Origin: Batrachochytrium dendrobatidis JAM81
Taxonomy: Eukaryota; Chytridiomycota; Chytridiomycetes; Rhizophydiales
Reading direction: 5' to 3'
NCBI RefSeq assembly: GCF_000203795.2
Contig: NW_006281100.1
Coordinates: 1,323,099 to 1,387,098 of the forward strand
DNA: 64,000 nt
Under the pieces are notes generated by a model. The model was given only the letters and a program-made list of their open reading frames with translations, was not told the DNA's origin and searched no databases. Both the position numbers and the translations under genes were made by a program. Below, piece after piece: positions 24,075 to 35,478 of the stretch (positions are counted from its first letter, which is position 1; the number at the start of each line of letters is the position of its first letter).

Positions 24075-26893
24075 ATGCACAGTTGCATTGCAATGCTTTC
24101 TAATCATATCATCCTAATCCAACTGCTCATAGTGTTATGGACAGTTCCCACTGTGGTTCTATCAAGTCCAGTGCCTGCTCAAGACCAAGTCTTCCAGTAC
24201 AAACTCCTCAAGGATGTCCGAGCCAACCAATGGCTGACATTTGTACCATTGAACCACAAGCAGAGGGAAGACTTGCTGACCCGAGTAGAAAGCATGTTGA
24301 TGGTGAGTGATGTTGTATTCATGATTTCAATTGGAGAAAAGTTACTGACTGTGTTTGTAGGTTTCACCCAACATTGAGTCCAAGATAGAGTATTATGGCA
24401 CAGAAGCCAATCCATTCCCATCAATCAAGAACTTGAGATCTCAACTCAATACCATCAGTGATACTGAATTGCAGTTGCAGATTACTGACATCATCAACCG
24501 AGTTAAAGATTGCCATGTGCGATATTTCAAACCTGGGCCATATGGCTGTATCAATGCAATGACTGGCCTCAAGTTTAGATATGTCGATGCTGATACTAGC
24601 AGCTCTGCAGACTTCAAGGTCGTTGTTATATCCGCAACTACGGATTCTAACCTACTCGCACTACTGGGTAATCAGTTTTCCAAAATCGCTTTTGGTGATG
24701 AACTCTTGGGTGTAGATGGAGAAACATTTGACGATGTGAGTTGTCAAAATCTAAATATTCCATACTAGTAGATTAATACTAAATGCATTCGCTTATTGTT
24801 TAATATAGTGGTATACAAATAATGAATCCAATTTCCCATCTGCATCGAGCATCAGCAACACTCGTCATGTAGCCCTAGACTATCTGAGCAAAGTGCTTGG
24901 GTCTGTAAGCAGACTACCAGAAAAAGACTCGATTACACTCACATTCAAAAACAAGTCTGGCGACATCTATACTAATACTATCCCATACATTGCAGAATAT
25001 AGCACATTATGTTGGGAATCATCAAGCCAGGTTTACCACGAGGTAACCAAATCGAAACTTGCTGGATCTCAAACAGTCGATGTCCACCCTGATATGGTCG
25101 AGACAAAAAAGATTGAAAGACAGCAGCTCTTCCAAAAGGCAGTGACCCTGCTTAAAGAAGAAGAGGAACAGGATATCAAACAGCGATACAATGTGCCATT
25201 TGAATGGCACAAAACAGATATTAATAATATTATGTGGGGTATTTGGGCACCCAAAACCAAAAACTTGGGTTTGATTCGCATCCCATCGTTTGCTTTACAA
25301 GATGAGATTGATGCAAAAACAATCTCAATTGCTGCTTTAAAGATTCTACGGAAGTTGATGGTTAATGAACTCAAGGACACTACTTCAATCGTGATTGATG
25401 TTCGTGGAAACAATGGTGGATCAGTGCTGCTCGAGCGAGTGCTTCCTCAGCTGTTTATGCCAGACTATAAGCCGATCCGTGGCCAAGGTGTTGCAAACAA
25501 AGTTACAAATGCCATAATGAGAGGTTCTCTCTCCTCTACGCTCCAGCGTCACTCATCTCAAAAATCAACTTCCAAACTAGATGACGAGTCAGATTACAAA
25601 CCCATCTATGTTCCCAATGATTTCGAGCTGCTCAGTGGACCACAAGTTACAGTAGGCCAAGCTTACGTAAGACCTGTCGGCATATTTTCAGACGGTCGAT
25701 GCACATCAGCATGCGAATCCCTTTTAGCCGATTTCCAAGATCTATACGGGGATGTAATATTTGGCGAGGATATCCAGTCAGCCGGTGCAGGTGCAACCAG
25801 CTTCCATATTTCAACCGAAATAGAAACCGAGCTTCCAAAAATGTTTCCTCCGATCCCTTATCGTCAAGAATTGTTTTACTTTTCTGGAAAAGCCATTACT
25901 GAGCCCATGACAGGTGTATATAGACACGATATTCGAGTAGGAGTACACGACGGCCAGAAGATTGAAGACATTGGTGTCAAAACTAATTATGTTATTCGTC
26001 CAAGACTTGAAGACCTCGTGCCATACAACGGCAACTATCCAAGCGAGCATCATCAGTTTGATTCTATTTCTGATTTATTATATGGATTTGGAATAGAAAC
26101 GGGCAGATTCGATCTACATTTTATAGCAGAACCTTTTACTCTTGTTGTGCCTGTTGGAAACTTTGATATTGTTGCCGAGACGCAAGGCATGGACGAGTTT
26201 ATCGTCGCCTCGGAACATGGCAAAACCATTGCTCATGTAAAAAATGTTCCAACAAAAAGAGGCGAGTTTCGTATTCCTTGCAGTCCAGTCCAACCAGGCA
26301 TATCTGAGGGTCGTATTATAATCAGTGGACTAAAAAAAGGAAAAGTGTTAATGCGAACTATACGTGAAGTCAAACACCAGCCAACTCTCCCATCTTACAT
26401 CCACCTTTCAATTGATACCCCGCAGTTCAAGCTTCAAAACAAGAATGCTGGAACTGGAATCAAACATGCAGGCAAATCAACAGATATTCAAGGGTGGAAT
26501 TATCACAGCGGTGGATGGCGATTTGGAAATGGTGTAAGCTTTAGTGAGAATGCAGACTCTTCCATTTTAATGTTTTTTACCGCTCCGTCGGTCGGTCAGC
26601 GTGTAAAAGTATCGTTTGAGGTGTACGTATCCAATGCAGCTTATATCAAAGAATTGAATATTTACATTCGGCATGCACTCGATGGCGATTTTATTGGCTT
26701 TCCTACCGACCATTTGGATCAGCAGGAGTCGATTATAACTGTTGATGGTGGAACTACACAGCTGTTGCGTACATTCTCATTTATGGCTCCAGCCAAAGAA
26801 TTTACAATCGAAATACCTTTCCAAGCATATGCTTTCAAAGGCAATTGCCAAGGCAGCATATTTATTAAAGACTTTACAGTATCTCTGGAGTAA
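24075..26893 (+). CDS. secreted S41-family (CPAF-like) peptidase
   Basis: Predicted 895 aa from exons 24075-24302, 24361-24735 and 24809-26893. The N-terminus has a hydrophobic signal sequence (ILIQLLIVLWTVPTVVL). The S41/tail-specific protease core contains SIVIDVRGNNGGSVLLERV and, after a spacer, SDGRCTSACESLLADFQD, where the serine before ACE is the expected nucleophile by comparison with S41 peptidases. The region before the core (for example VKDCHVRYFKPGPYGCINAM) resembles the PDZ-like/lid part of fungal S41 proteins. The last 250 or so residues look like a beta-rich domain. Secreted S41 peptidases are expanded in Batrachochytrium, which fits the proposed origin. The substrate is unknown. 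Confidence 0.82.
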
Positions 26894-27088
26894 ATGTCAG
26901 AGTATATAATAAACTAATACAATCATAATGACAATCTATTCGAGTAAATTTGGGACACAGTTTATTGAAAAATGGTTGGATATTCAAGTTGATGGCCATA
27001 AACTGTAATGAACGCCTAGTACGCGAACATCAAACTACTACTGTTTGGAGTCTTGTCTACCCAGAATTAAACCGCCTAAACCAATGGT

Positions 27089-28759
27089 TTAAAGCAGAGC
27101 TAAAGCTGCTAAAAGCAAGAGTGGGGCAGACCTCAATGCATTTGAAATCCGAAATTGCCAAGATGAGGATACCAATTCTGCAGCTGTAACAACAGTTGCA
27201 GTGGACTGTGGAGGCAGATTGTATGTATCTTGAAGAAAGTCGGGTGTTGCAACTGGACCTACTAGGGCTGCTGCTGGAACTCGAGTTTGAATTACTCGAG
27301 TGGCTGGAGCTACGAATGGAATGATTGCTGGATAAACCCAGAGTTTGGCAGTAGTAGTCGATGTGGAGACTTTAGCTAGTTGTGACGTTTCAGAGGCTGT
27401 GGTAGATGATGTGATCGTCGTTGATGTCGAGATACTGGTTTGATCCAAAGTCGTCGTTGATGTCGAGATACTGGTTTGATCCAAAGTCGTCGCGATAGTC
27501 GTCGCGATGGTCGACTCGCCTTGATTGTTACGAGTTTGTGTCCATTCTTCAGAACGAGTTTTTCCCTTGTGATTATAATCACCATTGTGTTTATCGTTTG
27601 ATAAACTGTCAAACATGACGGTAACAAACTTGGGTCCTTCCAAAGTAGGGAACACAAACTCAGTAGATGTGGTGATCGGAGTAGCAACGATAGGCGGTTG
27701 AGTAACGGCAGCTTCCAAAGTAGAAAAAGCAGGTGTAGTAACAATCTCAATTACTGGCATCAATACAGGTGGAGCCATTTTGTTTGGGACTGAATGATTG
27801 TCTTGGCATCCGCATATTTCTGGACTAGGCACTGACAACGGGACAGTTGTGATTGCAGGCAGGGGAATTTCTGAGGATGAGCAGTCTTCCTCAACACGAC
27901 TATTTGGTTGATTGTACAAAGCAGCAACTGGTGGTGGAAGATCAGCATTTGATGCTATGTTTGCCATGGGAATAGGAATGGGCAATGGAGAGTCTCCATC
28001 GCATGGAGGATCTTGTGCAGCAATGGATTGCTGTAGAGTAGATGCTGTCATATCAGATTCAGAGTTGTCAGAAGCGAGTTCTGAAGCAGTATCATCAGTC
28101 ATTTCATCATCAGCATCATCAGTGGTATCGGTCATATCTGTTTGACTTGTGTCAATTACAGGAGCATTGGGCTGCACGATGACATCGTCTGTTGACACAA
28201 ACGATCGTTCCTGCACATTCGGAACAACATATTTGTTTCGGAGCTGATTACTTGTGGGTTGAACTCGAGGCAAAAGATACGCTGGCAGCAAGTTTCGTTT
28301 TCCAGGCGTGCATTCCTCACTTGATCCATGGCAGATTCCTGCGCAAAATTGTTGATCAACAACCTTCCAATCACATTTTTGTGGATTCAGTGGGTCTTGA
28401 CCTGGAAATGCGTTTTTCAGACTGGTAATGGCTAAATCTAGCCCCGGGTCAGCCTTTTGGTCTACAGCTAATACATATTGAGCTGGCCCTCCAGCTGCAT
28501 TTTTGAACTCGATGCATTGACCACACATGGACTCGTCTAGTCCATGCACTGCAACGATCCGCGTAATATCGAGCGAAGAGTAGCGGATGCCACACCAGCC
28601 TGGAGCATTGTCATATGTGGCTGCACCAAATCGTGCTAGGTCTTGTTCATATGGATGACTAGTGCATCGATCCGCAGTTCCACTTGTAGCGACGGCTCGA
28701 GTGTTTGAAACCACAGTGGTGGAAATCAATGTCAAGGTCAATGCAATTGCCTTGTACAT
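27089..28759 (-). CDS. secreted barwin/expansin-like (double-psi beta-barrel) protein with Ser/Thr-rich tail and possible GPI anchor
   Basis: An intronless ORF of 556 aa, convergent with the S41 peptidase gene. It starts with a signal peptide (MYKAIALTLTLISTTVVS). Residues about 30-140 look like a double-psi beta-barrel of the expansin/RlpA/barwin type: paired cysteines (PGWCGIRYSSLDI, ESMCGQCIEFKN), a DQKADPGLDLAITSLKNAF strand-helix, and CDWKVVDQQFC. The rest is low-complexity, acidic then Ser/Thr/Pro-rich, ending in a hydrophobic stretch (APLLLLAALALL) that fits a GPI-attachment signal. It includes two exact-size 12-residue repeats (27414-27485). It probably sits at the cell surface or wall. 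No enzymatic function is claimed; the domain call rests on the cysteine and aspartate pattern. Confidence 0.65.
   Translation of the reverse strand: MYKAIALTLTLISTTVVSNTRAVATSGTADRCTSHPYEQDLARFGAATYDNAPGWCGIRYSSLDITRIVAVHGLDESMCGQCIEFKNAAGGPAQYVLAVDQKADPGLDLAITSLKNAFPGQDPLNPQKCDWKVVDQQFCAGICHGSSEECTPGKRNLLPAYLLPRVQPTSNQLRNKYVVPNVQERSFVSTDDVIVQPNAPVIDTSQTDMTDTTDDADDEMTDDTASELASDNSESDMTASTLQQSIAAQDPPCDGDSPLPIPIPMANIASNADLPPPVAALYNQPNSRVEEDCSSSEIPLPAITTVPLSVPSPEICGCQDNHSVPNKMAPPVLMPVIEIVTTPAFSTLEAAVTQPPIVATPITTSTEFVFPTLEGPKFVTVMFDSLSNDKHNGDYNHKGKTRSEEWTQTRNNQGESTIATTIATTLDQTSISTSTTTLDQTSISTSTTITSSTTASETSQLAKVSTSTTTAKLWVYPAIIPFVAPATRVIQTRVPAAALVGPVATPDFLQDTYNLPPQSTATVVTAAELVSSSWQFRISNALRSAPLLLLAALALL
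27414..27485 (-). repeat. 36 bp tandem repeat, two copies
   Basis: Two adjacent 36 bp units (27414-27449 and 27450-27485) differ only at the first base and encode a TTTLDQTSISTS-like unit twice in the Ser/Thr-rich stalk of the expansin-like protein. Confidence 0.85.
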
Positions 28760-30491
28760 ACTTTAAAGAATCAAATGGTGCGACAAGGCCGAGTTTAAAA
28801 TAGAGCAGGTTGAACCGAAATGCGAGTTGAATTTGACAGCAATAAATACCTGATAAAAACAATGTTGGGAGCAATATTACGGTAGTCAGCATTGTGGATG
28901 TGGTACACACTATAAATAAATGTACCCAATAACCATCGGCTAAGTAGCGAGGGTGCGCACACATGAACTGAGGCGGCTACTGTTGAGCAGGTGCCGCGTT
29001 CAATTGCATTTAGTGTTACAAATTGAATAAAGCTTAAATGATGTTTTACTAGTACCAAATATTTGTCTAAATTATGTGATCAAATGTTTTGTTGTTGTTG
29101 AATCAGTCATGAATGTGCAGGATGACATTTACGGATTTGTGAAACGGGTTTTATGACAGGATGCAAAATCGGTTGGTGACTAGCAATGCAATAGTACTTG
29201 CAGTTTTGAAATATTCCAATACCAGTATAACGATGGATTGGTATTTCATAGGACTGAGCCAATCCATCAAGTTATGAATTGAGCAAGCCTACAGCTATTA
29301 TTCACATGGCTGATTATTTTGCATGATGTGCACCAATTACAGGCTTCTAATATTCAACTCGACCCTGCTCCATGCGAATATTTAGATTTTCGGGCTAGTA
29401 AGCTTTTCGAGTTTTGACTTATCAGTGATCTTTATGGCTGTAACCATATGGCTTGGCTGCCAATCAAATTCGATTGACTTTTGATAGTATAGCCAATGGC
29501 GGTAAATACGGCTGTAAAAGTAGCTGACTGGCTTTTTTGAAAAACAAACGTATAGTGGCAGTGCAGCAATTTTTCCAATTACAGACTATTATTTAGGCAT
29601 AAGACTGGCTACCCCAAATAAAGCTTGTAAACTGAAAGCGCACGTGATTTAATTGTGGGGAGGCAACCTACCCCTAATTACACTCGTTTGAAAAGCGTGT
29701 TCAAGCCTCTCCACATTGGTACTAGTAGAGGCTGGTTTGCAATATGACGGCAGCTGGAATGGAGATTGTCTGACAATCTGTTTCATGATCAATTTTTTTA
29801 TCCATGTATTGATTCACAATCCACTACATTGCATTTACAGTGATACCCACGTAAAATAAGCCAGTCTTGTATTCATCTTGCAGAGACTGTTTCTCTACTT
29901 TGGAATAACCATAGATTGTGCAATCGCCAAGTTTGAAATCGGATTCATTCACTGCAATTCAATTCAATCATTGAGACTGCTTGATTGTCGTCAACCAAAC
30001 TCTACAAACTCGTTTACTCTAACATCTCATTCGCGTTTTAGTTTTAGTTTTAGAAACAAAGATCACACGCCTCAAAGATGAAACAGTTATTTCCATGACG
30101 GTCACCCAATATTCACTTGTAATACTTGGTTTGGATAGAATGAGAGTTGAAGATTAAACAAGTGTCAAGAATGTGGATTTACTAGAACCATGGTGTGGGT
30201 GTTGCTTTGAACATCTGCTCAATTTTTCATACAAAAAAGAGCATGGAGAAAACCCAGTGGACTTTGCTAAAGGGTTCAAAGGGTACAATATTGTCCAGTA
30301 AACAATGTGGTGGGAACTGGCATCAGCCATTTTATGAAACTGTATGTTTATGCACTTTAGCACCCCTATTTAGTACTCCACTACATAAATACGGCTATAA
30401 AAGAAGCAACTCAAGCCCCCTTAAACTTATTTTCTTCACACTAATTGTGACTTTGTAATCCGTTTTATTTTCTTTTGAATCCATCTAAAAA
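28760..30491. other. long intergenic region between divergent expansin-like and MscL genes
   Basis: About 1.7 kb of AT-rich sequence between two divergent genes, so it contains both promoters. One MITE terminal fragment lies at 29837-29862 and a CACGTG motif at 29641-29646. The ORFs present are short and show no recognisable domain. Confidence 0.5.
29837..29862. mobile_element. MITE terminal fragment
   Basis: CAGTGATACCCACGTAAAAT follows TA at 29835-29836 and matches the terminal repeat of the family (compare 33924). No matching interior or far end follows, so it is a solo end or a decayed copy. Confidence 0.45.
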
Positions 30492-31103
30492 ATGAGCTCC
30501 ACTCCAAAAGCAACTAGCAACTCTTCCAAACTCAAGGGAGCTGCATTCAAGAGCGTCAAGGCTGTTGGAAATGTTTTTGATGACTTCAAGGCATTCATCA
30601 ACAAGGGAAATGTCGTCGATCTTGCTGTCGGTCTTGTGATGGGTGCTGCTTTTACAGCAGTCGTTACTTCGCTTGTCGGTGATCTCATTACCCCACTTAT
30701 CGGTCTTGCTACTGAGAGCAACTTGGAAAACATGTTTTACATTTTGCGTTGTCCTAAAAACCAGACCAACTGCCGAGATCTTGGATTCGGTACCTCGGGC
30801 GATGCTAACAAAGCCGGTGTCGTCACATGGAATTATGGTCGTTTCATCCAGATGGTCATCAACTTTATCATTATTTCCCTGATCGTCTTCTTCATTGTCA
30901 AAGCCTACACTGCTGCCTTTTGCCGCAAGACTGAAGTTGTTGTCAAGGACTGTGCATTCTGCTGCAAAGAAATCCCCTTGGCTGCCACCCGCTGCCCCTT
31001 CTGCACATCCCCTGTTCAGATCCCCCGTTCTGATTCGGAAATCTTGACCAAAAACAACGAAGATACCATTCTCGTTGTTCCTAGTCCCAAAGGCCGCCAA
31101 TAA
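30492..31103 (+). CDS. mscL: MscL-family large-conductance mechanosensitive channel with C-terminal zinc-ribbon-like motif
   Basis: An intronless ORF of 203 aa. MscL forms a pentameric membrane pore that opens under membrane tension to release solutes after osmotic downshock. The N-terminal signature is clear: DDFKAFINKGNVVDLAVGL followed by GAAFTAVVTSLVGDLITPLIG (TM1), a loop with two cysteines (YILRCPKNQTNCRDLGFG), and TM2 (FIQMVINFIIISLIVFFIVKA). The cytosolic tail holds CAFCCKEIPLAATRCPFC, a CxxC...CxxC pair like the zinc-ribbon ends of many bacterial MscL proteins. It is longer than bacterial MscL (about 130-150 aa) because of an N-terminal extension and tail. A role in zoospore osmotic safety is inference. 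Confidence 0.93.
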   Translation: MSSTPKATSNSSKLKGAAFKSVKAVGNVFDDFKAFINKGNVVDLAVGLVMGAAFTAVVTSLVGDLITPLIGLATESNLENMFYILRCPKNQTNCRDLGFGTSGDANKAGVVTWNYGRFIQMVINFIIISLIVFFIVKAYTAAFCRKTEVVVKDCAFCCKEIPLAATRCPFCTSPVQIPRSDSEILTKNNEDTILVVPSPKGRQ

Positions 31104-32379
31104 TTGTTTTGACTAGAGCTAGATGTACCAAACACTCCATCTTTCGTATTTGGCTTCTCACCTTCTCTGAGTAATCTGGCTATTGGCTTCAACTTTAATT
31201 GCATATTTCACATTCTATCGCTTACGAAATGTAATCCAACTTTAAGCATTTTTTGAATGCGCTTGCATGTCTTTGCTCCCTATTATTACTTTCAATATAA
31301 TGTGGTAATTCTAATTGCTTTTTATTTGGTTAATTTATATTGAGATTGGGTTTGAGTAAATATGAGATGCGTTTCTATAAGCATGGCAACTTTTGATAAG
31401 CCAGCTGCTGCTGTATCCAGTAAAGTGGAGCACTAAGGAGACAGTTTCATCAATAATGGATGTTAGTCTACTGGACAATATTGTGCTCGAATGAACCACT
31501 CGTGCATTTCACCCATTGCACTTTCTAAACACCCCTTTTCATTAGTCTAACATGCTATTTGTAATGAGACTATTTTCCAGTGTTTGGTAGTCATAAGCTA
31601 GACAGTATAGCACGGCGCTACATTTCATTTGTCTATAACGGCAAGTACTATTGCTGTAAAATAACACATCAATACAATAGCCAAAGGCTTATATACTACT
31701 ACCACTTTGCTTGCAGTCGCAGCTATTGCATTCACGTAGCATGTTTATTTCGACCCCATGCATGTACTACCAACTAGCCGTTACACCAACAGATTGCAAG
31801 CACAAGTCACTAATACTTTTGTCAAACATTTTGATTTCGGTGTTTGAGCTTTCAGAACAAAGGTGCACACACATGTGTGGAGTTGCTCGCTCTGATATAT
31901 ACAAGCTTACCAAGACAAAAATACGAAAAGTGTGTTCACATGACACGAACTTGGTCAAATTTCTGACCCAAATTGCTTTCAAAATTCAAATATTCAAGGT
32001 TACAAGATGGCAATAGCGAATAGACTTTCCATTAACATGTTTTCGTGCACAAACAATATATCACTCGGTTTAAACATACTCAATGCCTGTGCAAACAAAT
32101 CTCGGTTTTCACAAAGACTCCCTGATACACGTAGCCGTGTTAGTGACAAACCACCCTTTATATATGGTGACTTTGACCACCAGCGTATAAGATACTTTAA
32201 AACAAAAGACTTTCCTCGTTTCTTTTAACCACTTTTATTAATCTGAGGGAGATATACAATTCTAGACTTTTCTCTCATATACTAAAAAGTACTAAATAGA
32301 CGGTTAGGTTTTATCTTTCAGTATCATCACATAGTCCTATTAAATTTCGCTATAGCCCCTCGACATATTAGCTTCAAGG
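31104..32379. other. intergenic region
   Basis: About 1.3 kb between MscL and the nuclease gene. A weak resemblance to the MITE interior occurs near 31424-31480 (ACTGGACAATATTGT). No gene was recognised in the short ORFs. Confidence 0.45.
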
Positions 32380-33745
32380 ATGCATCATCATCCTATTCTC
32401 TTTGTTTTAGGCATATCATTGCCATATGCACTGGCATGGAGTGATTACAGTAAGCATTTCAAGTTTGGATCATGTTTCTAATGGTTTTATCTGGCAATCC
32501 TTACTAATGACTGCTGATTATTTTTAGCCCACTCGGTTATTGGTGCTGTTGCCCAAAACTTCCTCGATCAAAACGGTGTTAGATTTGTTCAACATATTCT
32601 CCGAGGCACAACGCTTTATGAAGCCAGTGTATGTCTATCAACGTGCTTGTTTGGATTGATTGGTGCTTGGTATTGTAGTGACTAATATTTAAACTGATAC
32701 AAATCCAGTCATGGGCAGAATACCTTCAAACTCGTGGAAAACGATACAACGAACTTCGTAAGTCAAGTTTTTATCTGTGTTTTGTACGTCGAATAGAATA
32801 CTCACCCTTCATCTAGATTTTTATTTTGACAGAAGTGTTGGTGCTATTGATAGTACTTATCCACCTATGAATGACCAATGTCGGTACGATCCTGAGCGGG
32901 ATTGTCTCAACGGTATGTATTCTTCAATCTGTTGTCGTTGACCATCTGCTTTTATTAATGCTTAATCATATTGGGTTTTATGAATGATTGGTCATAGGAA
33001 AATGCTTGCCTAATGCTATTGGAAAATATACTGATGTGTTTCAATGTGCACGACGTCAGTCGCCACATCAATTATCCGATGCGCTAATGTTTTTAGTTCA
33101 TTACGTTGGTGATGCTGGACACCCGTTTTTGTCCAACGGACATGGTAAGTGATTTATGTTGTAAATATAAAAACAACCGAGTGTATTTAGATGGTGCTTA
33201 ATCTACTCATCCAAAACTTAGATAATGGACGCAAAGATCAACAAGTTTACTTTGAAGGAAAATCGGCGACTTTTAATCAAGTGTGGGATTATTATATGCC
33301 CAATCGTCGTATCCACCGCGACTTTCACGGAAACATTATGAATTATGCGTACTATCTCACCAATCAGATTCATAGCAATTCATTTAGTTCTCATGTCTCC
33401 ACATGGGCACCTCACCGTCATGTTTACGAAAGATCACAGTATGGTCTGAATCAAAATGCCATTGATTGGGCAACAGACACGGCAGTAGTGACTTGCCAGT
33501 ATATCTGGCCAATGTTTGAGTACATGAAAAACCAAGATTTGGGAGAGAGCTATTATTATAGATCGGTTAATATACTAGACATGCAGATTGCAAAAGGAGG
33601 ATACAGACTTGCAAGCTATATCAACCGTATGGCTGCAATGACAAATGGTGGACAATGCACAGATTTCTATTCAGGGAATTCCAAATCATGCATAACAGGG
33701 ATTGCTAGCATTGCTGTTCCACTTCTTCTTGCTCTGGCTCTTTAA
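32380..33745 (+). CDS. secreted S1/P1-type zinc nuclease
   Basis: Built from exons 32380-32449, 32528-32628, 32709-32757, 32817-32912, 32998-33144 and 33222-33745. S1/P1 nucleases are secreted zinc enzymes that cut single-stranded DNA and RNA. After a signal peptide (PILFVLGISLPYALA) the predicted mature protein begins with Trp (WSDYTHSVIGAVAQ), as in the family, where this Trp and nearby residues bind zinc. Further signatures are SWAEYL, HFYFDRSVGAID, LSDALMFLVHYVGDAGHP (the HxxGDxxHP zinc motif) and DNGRKDQQVYF. A hydrophobic C-terminal end (IASIAVPLLLALAL) suggests a GPI anchor. The last intron uses acceptor 33221, because the upstream AG at 33190 would give a stop. The likely role is nucleic acid scavenging outside the cell. 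Confidence 0.87.
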
Positions 33746-33923
33746 AACTGATGTTGACCATCATTCTTCAATATGACGTAGCTTTTATCCTGTTTAACTT
33801 TATCGGACCCATTTTTTAATTCCACTTCTGTCTATCCTTAACTGTTTCAGTTTTGCTTTGGTCGGGATACTTTTTATCAATAAATTGATTAATCCTTATT
33901 CAGCCTTTCAAGCACTGCTTATA

Positions 33924-34340
33924 GTGATATCCACGTAAAATGAAACATTGAATATGTATGCCAAAGTACATGAAGAAGCCAATCCCATGAAATGATGAGT
34001 GTCAGATGACTGGTCTTTATCATGGTATGAGACAACAGTTGCATTCACACAGCCGTTGTTTTTAAGCTAAAACGTATCGAGTTTAAACAAAGACGAGTCT
34101 GGTTGACAACGGTTGAACCCAATATCTGGATTTCAATGGGTGAATCTGGTGACGGTACAATGCATGGCTATGCTAAAAAAAGGAAATTCAACTGTGTATC
34201 ATATGATGAATGTTGTGTTTTAAAATTGAAAATGCTTGTCAATTAGTTACTTTCTAATAGAAAGTGCAAACAGTTTAACCATTATTTATTCCAGAGGCAG
34301 TGACTGCAAAATAGAGTTCCATTTTACGTGGGTACAGCTG
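33924..34340 (+). mobile_element. MITE family copy with both ends
   Basis: 417 bp. The left end GTGATATCCACGTAAAATG follows TA (33922-33923); the right end CATTTTACGTGGGTACAGCTG precedes TA (34341-34342). The interior matches other copies, including an ATATCTGGATTTCAATGGGT block. It ends about 90 bp past the UPRT stop codon. Confidence 0.85.
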
Positions 34341-34431
34341 TAATTAGCCTGTAAATGTGTCCGGAGTTCCAAAATCTGGGATAAATTTAAACAGATCAAA
34401 GCAGACCTTGATATCGAATCTTCACACATTG

Positions 34432-35292
34432 CTATTCGTACAAAGTCTTGAATAAACTAAAGTGGGTTATAAACAAAAGGAATTGTTAGGCAATTGACTA
34501 TACTATCTAGTCTGCAACTCAACTTACCGATCACCAGCATCACCCAGACCAGGAATAATGTAACCATTAGAATCAATCTCTTCATCTACAGAAGCAACGT
34601 AGATCTCAATGTCTGGATGAGCCTTGAGCAGGGCGTTTAGACCAGGATAAGAGGCAACAATGGAGATCAATTTGATGCGTTTCAAACCCCAATCCTTAAG
34701 AATATTAACCGCAGCAATAGCAGTGCCTGCGGTCGCAATCATGGGATCGACTAGAAACCCAACATCGATCTTGCAAACAGAGGGAAGCTTATTGTAGTAT
34801 TCGACTGGTAAAAGTGTAGACTAAGTGACAAGAGTAGTGAGCTATCAAGCAAGTGTATAACATCAAGAATGAGGTTCAGCACATACCTTTTCTCTATAAA
34901 GTCCCAAGTGATGCACACGGGCATTAGGGATCAGCTCCAGAAAACCTTGTCACAGTTTAAGTCAGATGGTGGTTCACATTCATATAAATAGATAGGAAAT
35001 GATGCATCTGATGATTATACATACCATTTACCATGCCCTGACCAGCACGCATGATGGGAAATATAGCCATTTCATCCTTGAGTTGTACACCCATGTAAGG
35101 ACTAACGGGCGACTGAAGAGTTTTAGTAGTTGACAAGTCCGAGTCACTTGTAGCCAGGGTTCCTAGCAAAAGAGTCAATTCATGGACAAGTTCTCTAAAC
35201 TGTTTCGGACGAACTCGTTTGTCTCTGAGCAAGGATATTTTATGCAGAACCAGCGGATGGTGCATGACATGAACATTATCGGGAAGTTCCAT
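34432..35292 (-). CDS. uracil phosphoribosyltransferase
   Basis: Converts uracil and PRPP to UMP in the cytosol. Start ATG at 35292. Exon 1 carries the family N-terminus (NVHVMHHPLVLHKISLLRDK, PKQFRELVHELTLLLG, then EMAIFPIMRAGQGMV). Later exons carry LGLYREK, the PRPP-binding loop LVDPMIATAGTAIAAV, and GLGDAGDR. The last exon (34432-34456) adds LFKTLYE, completing the usual DRLFGT-like end; its donor (GTAAGT after GATCG) and acceptor (CTTTAG) are in frame. It is divergent from URC1, 186 bp apart. By position it could be the URC6-type enzyme of uracil catabolism rather than the FUR1 salvage enzyme; sequence alone does not separate them. Confidence 0.93.
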
Positions 35293-35478
35293 CTTGTTGG
35301 GTCAAGTCAACGTCAAGGTAAACCCGGGTAAACCTGACAAGCAAACTGCGTGACTTTTGATTTTCAAATGTCGAAACGTTCAGACTCCGAATTCACCATC
35401 AAGCTTAACTAACAACTGCTATTGTTTGCCGAATCGGACTTGATTGCTATTGAAACAACTTCAGTTATCACTATTATC
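35293..35478. promoter_or_regulatory. shared divergent promoter of UPRT and URC1
   Basis: Only 186 bp separate the two start codons (35292 on minus, 35479 on plus), so the promoters must overlap. Part may be 5' UTR. No specific operator was identified. Confidence 0.6.

Noticed and set aside
30465..31100. Minus-strand ORF of 211 aa over MscL
   Set aside because: It is almost exactly antisense to the strongly recognised MscL gene and has no recognisable motif.
31424..31480. Another MITE copy downstream of MscL
   Set aside because: Only a short block (ACTGGACAATATTGT) resembles the family and no terminal repeat is present; too weak to call.
33191..33221. Exon of the S1/P1 nuclease starting at 33191
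   Set aside because: Using the AG at 33190 creates an in-frame TAA; the next AG (33220-33221) restores DNGRKDQQ.
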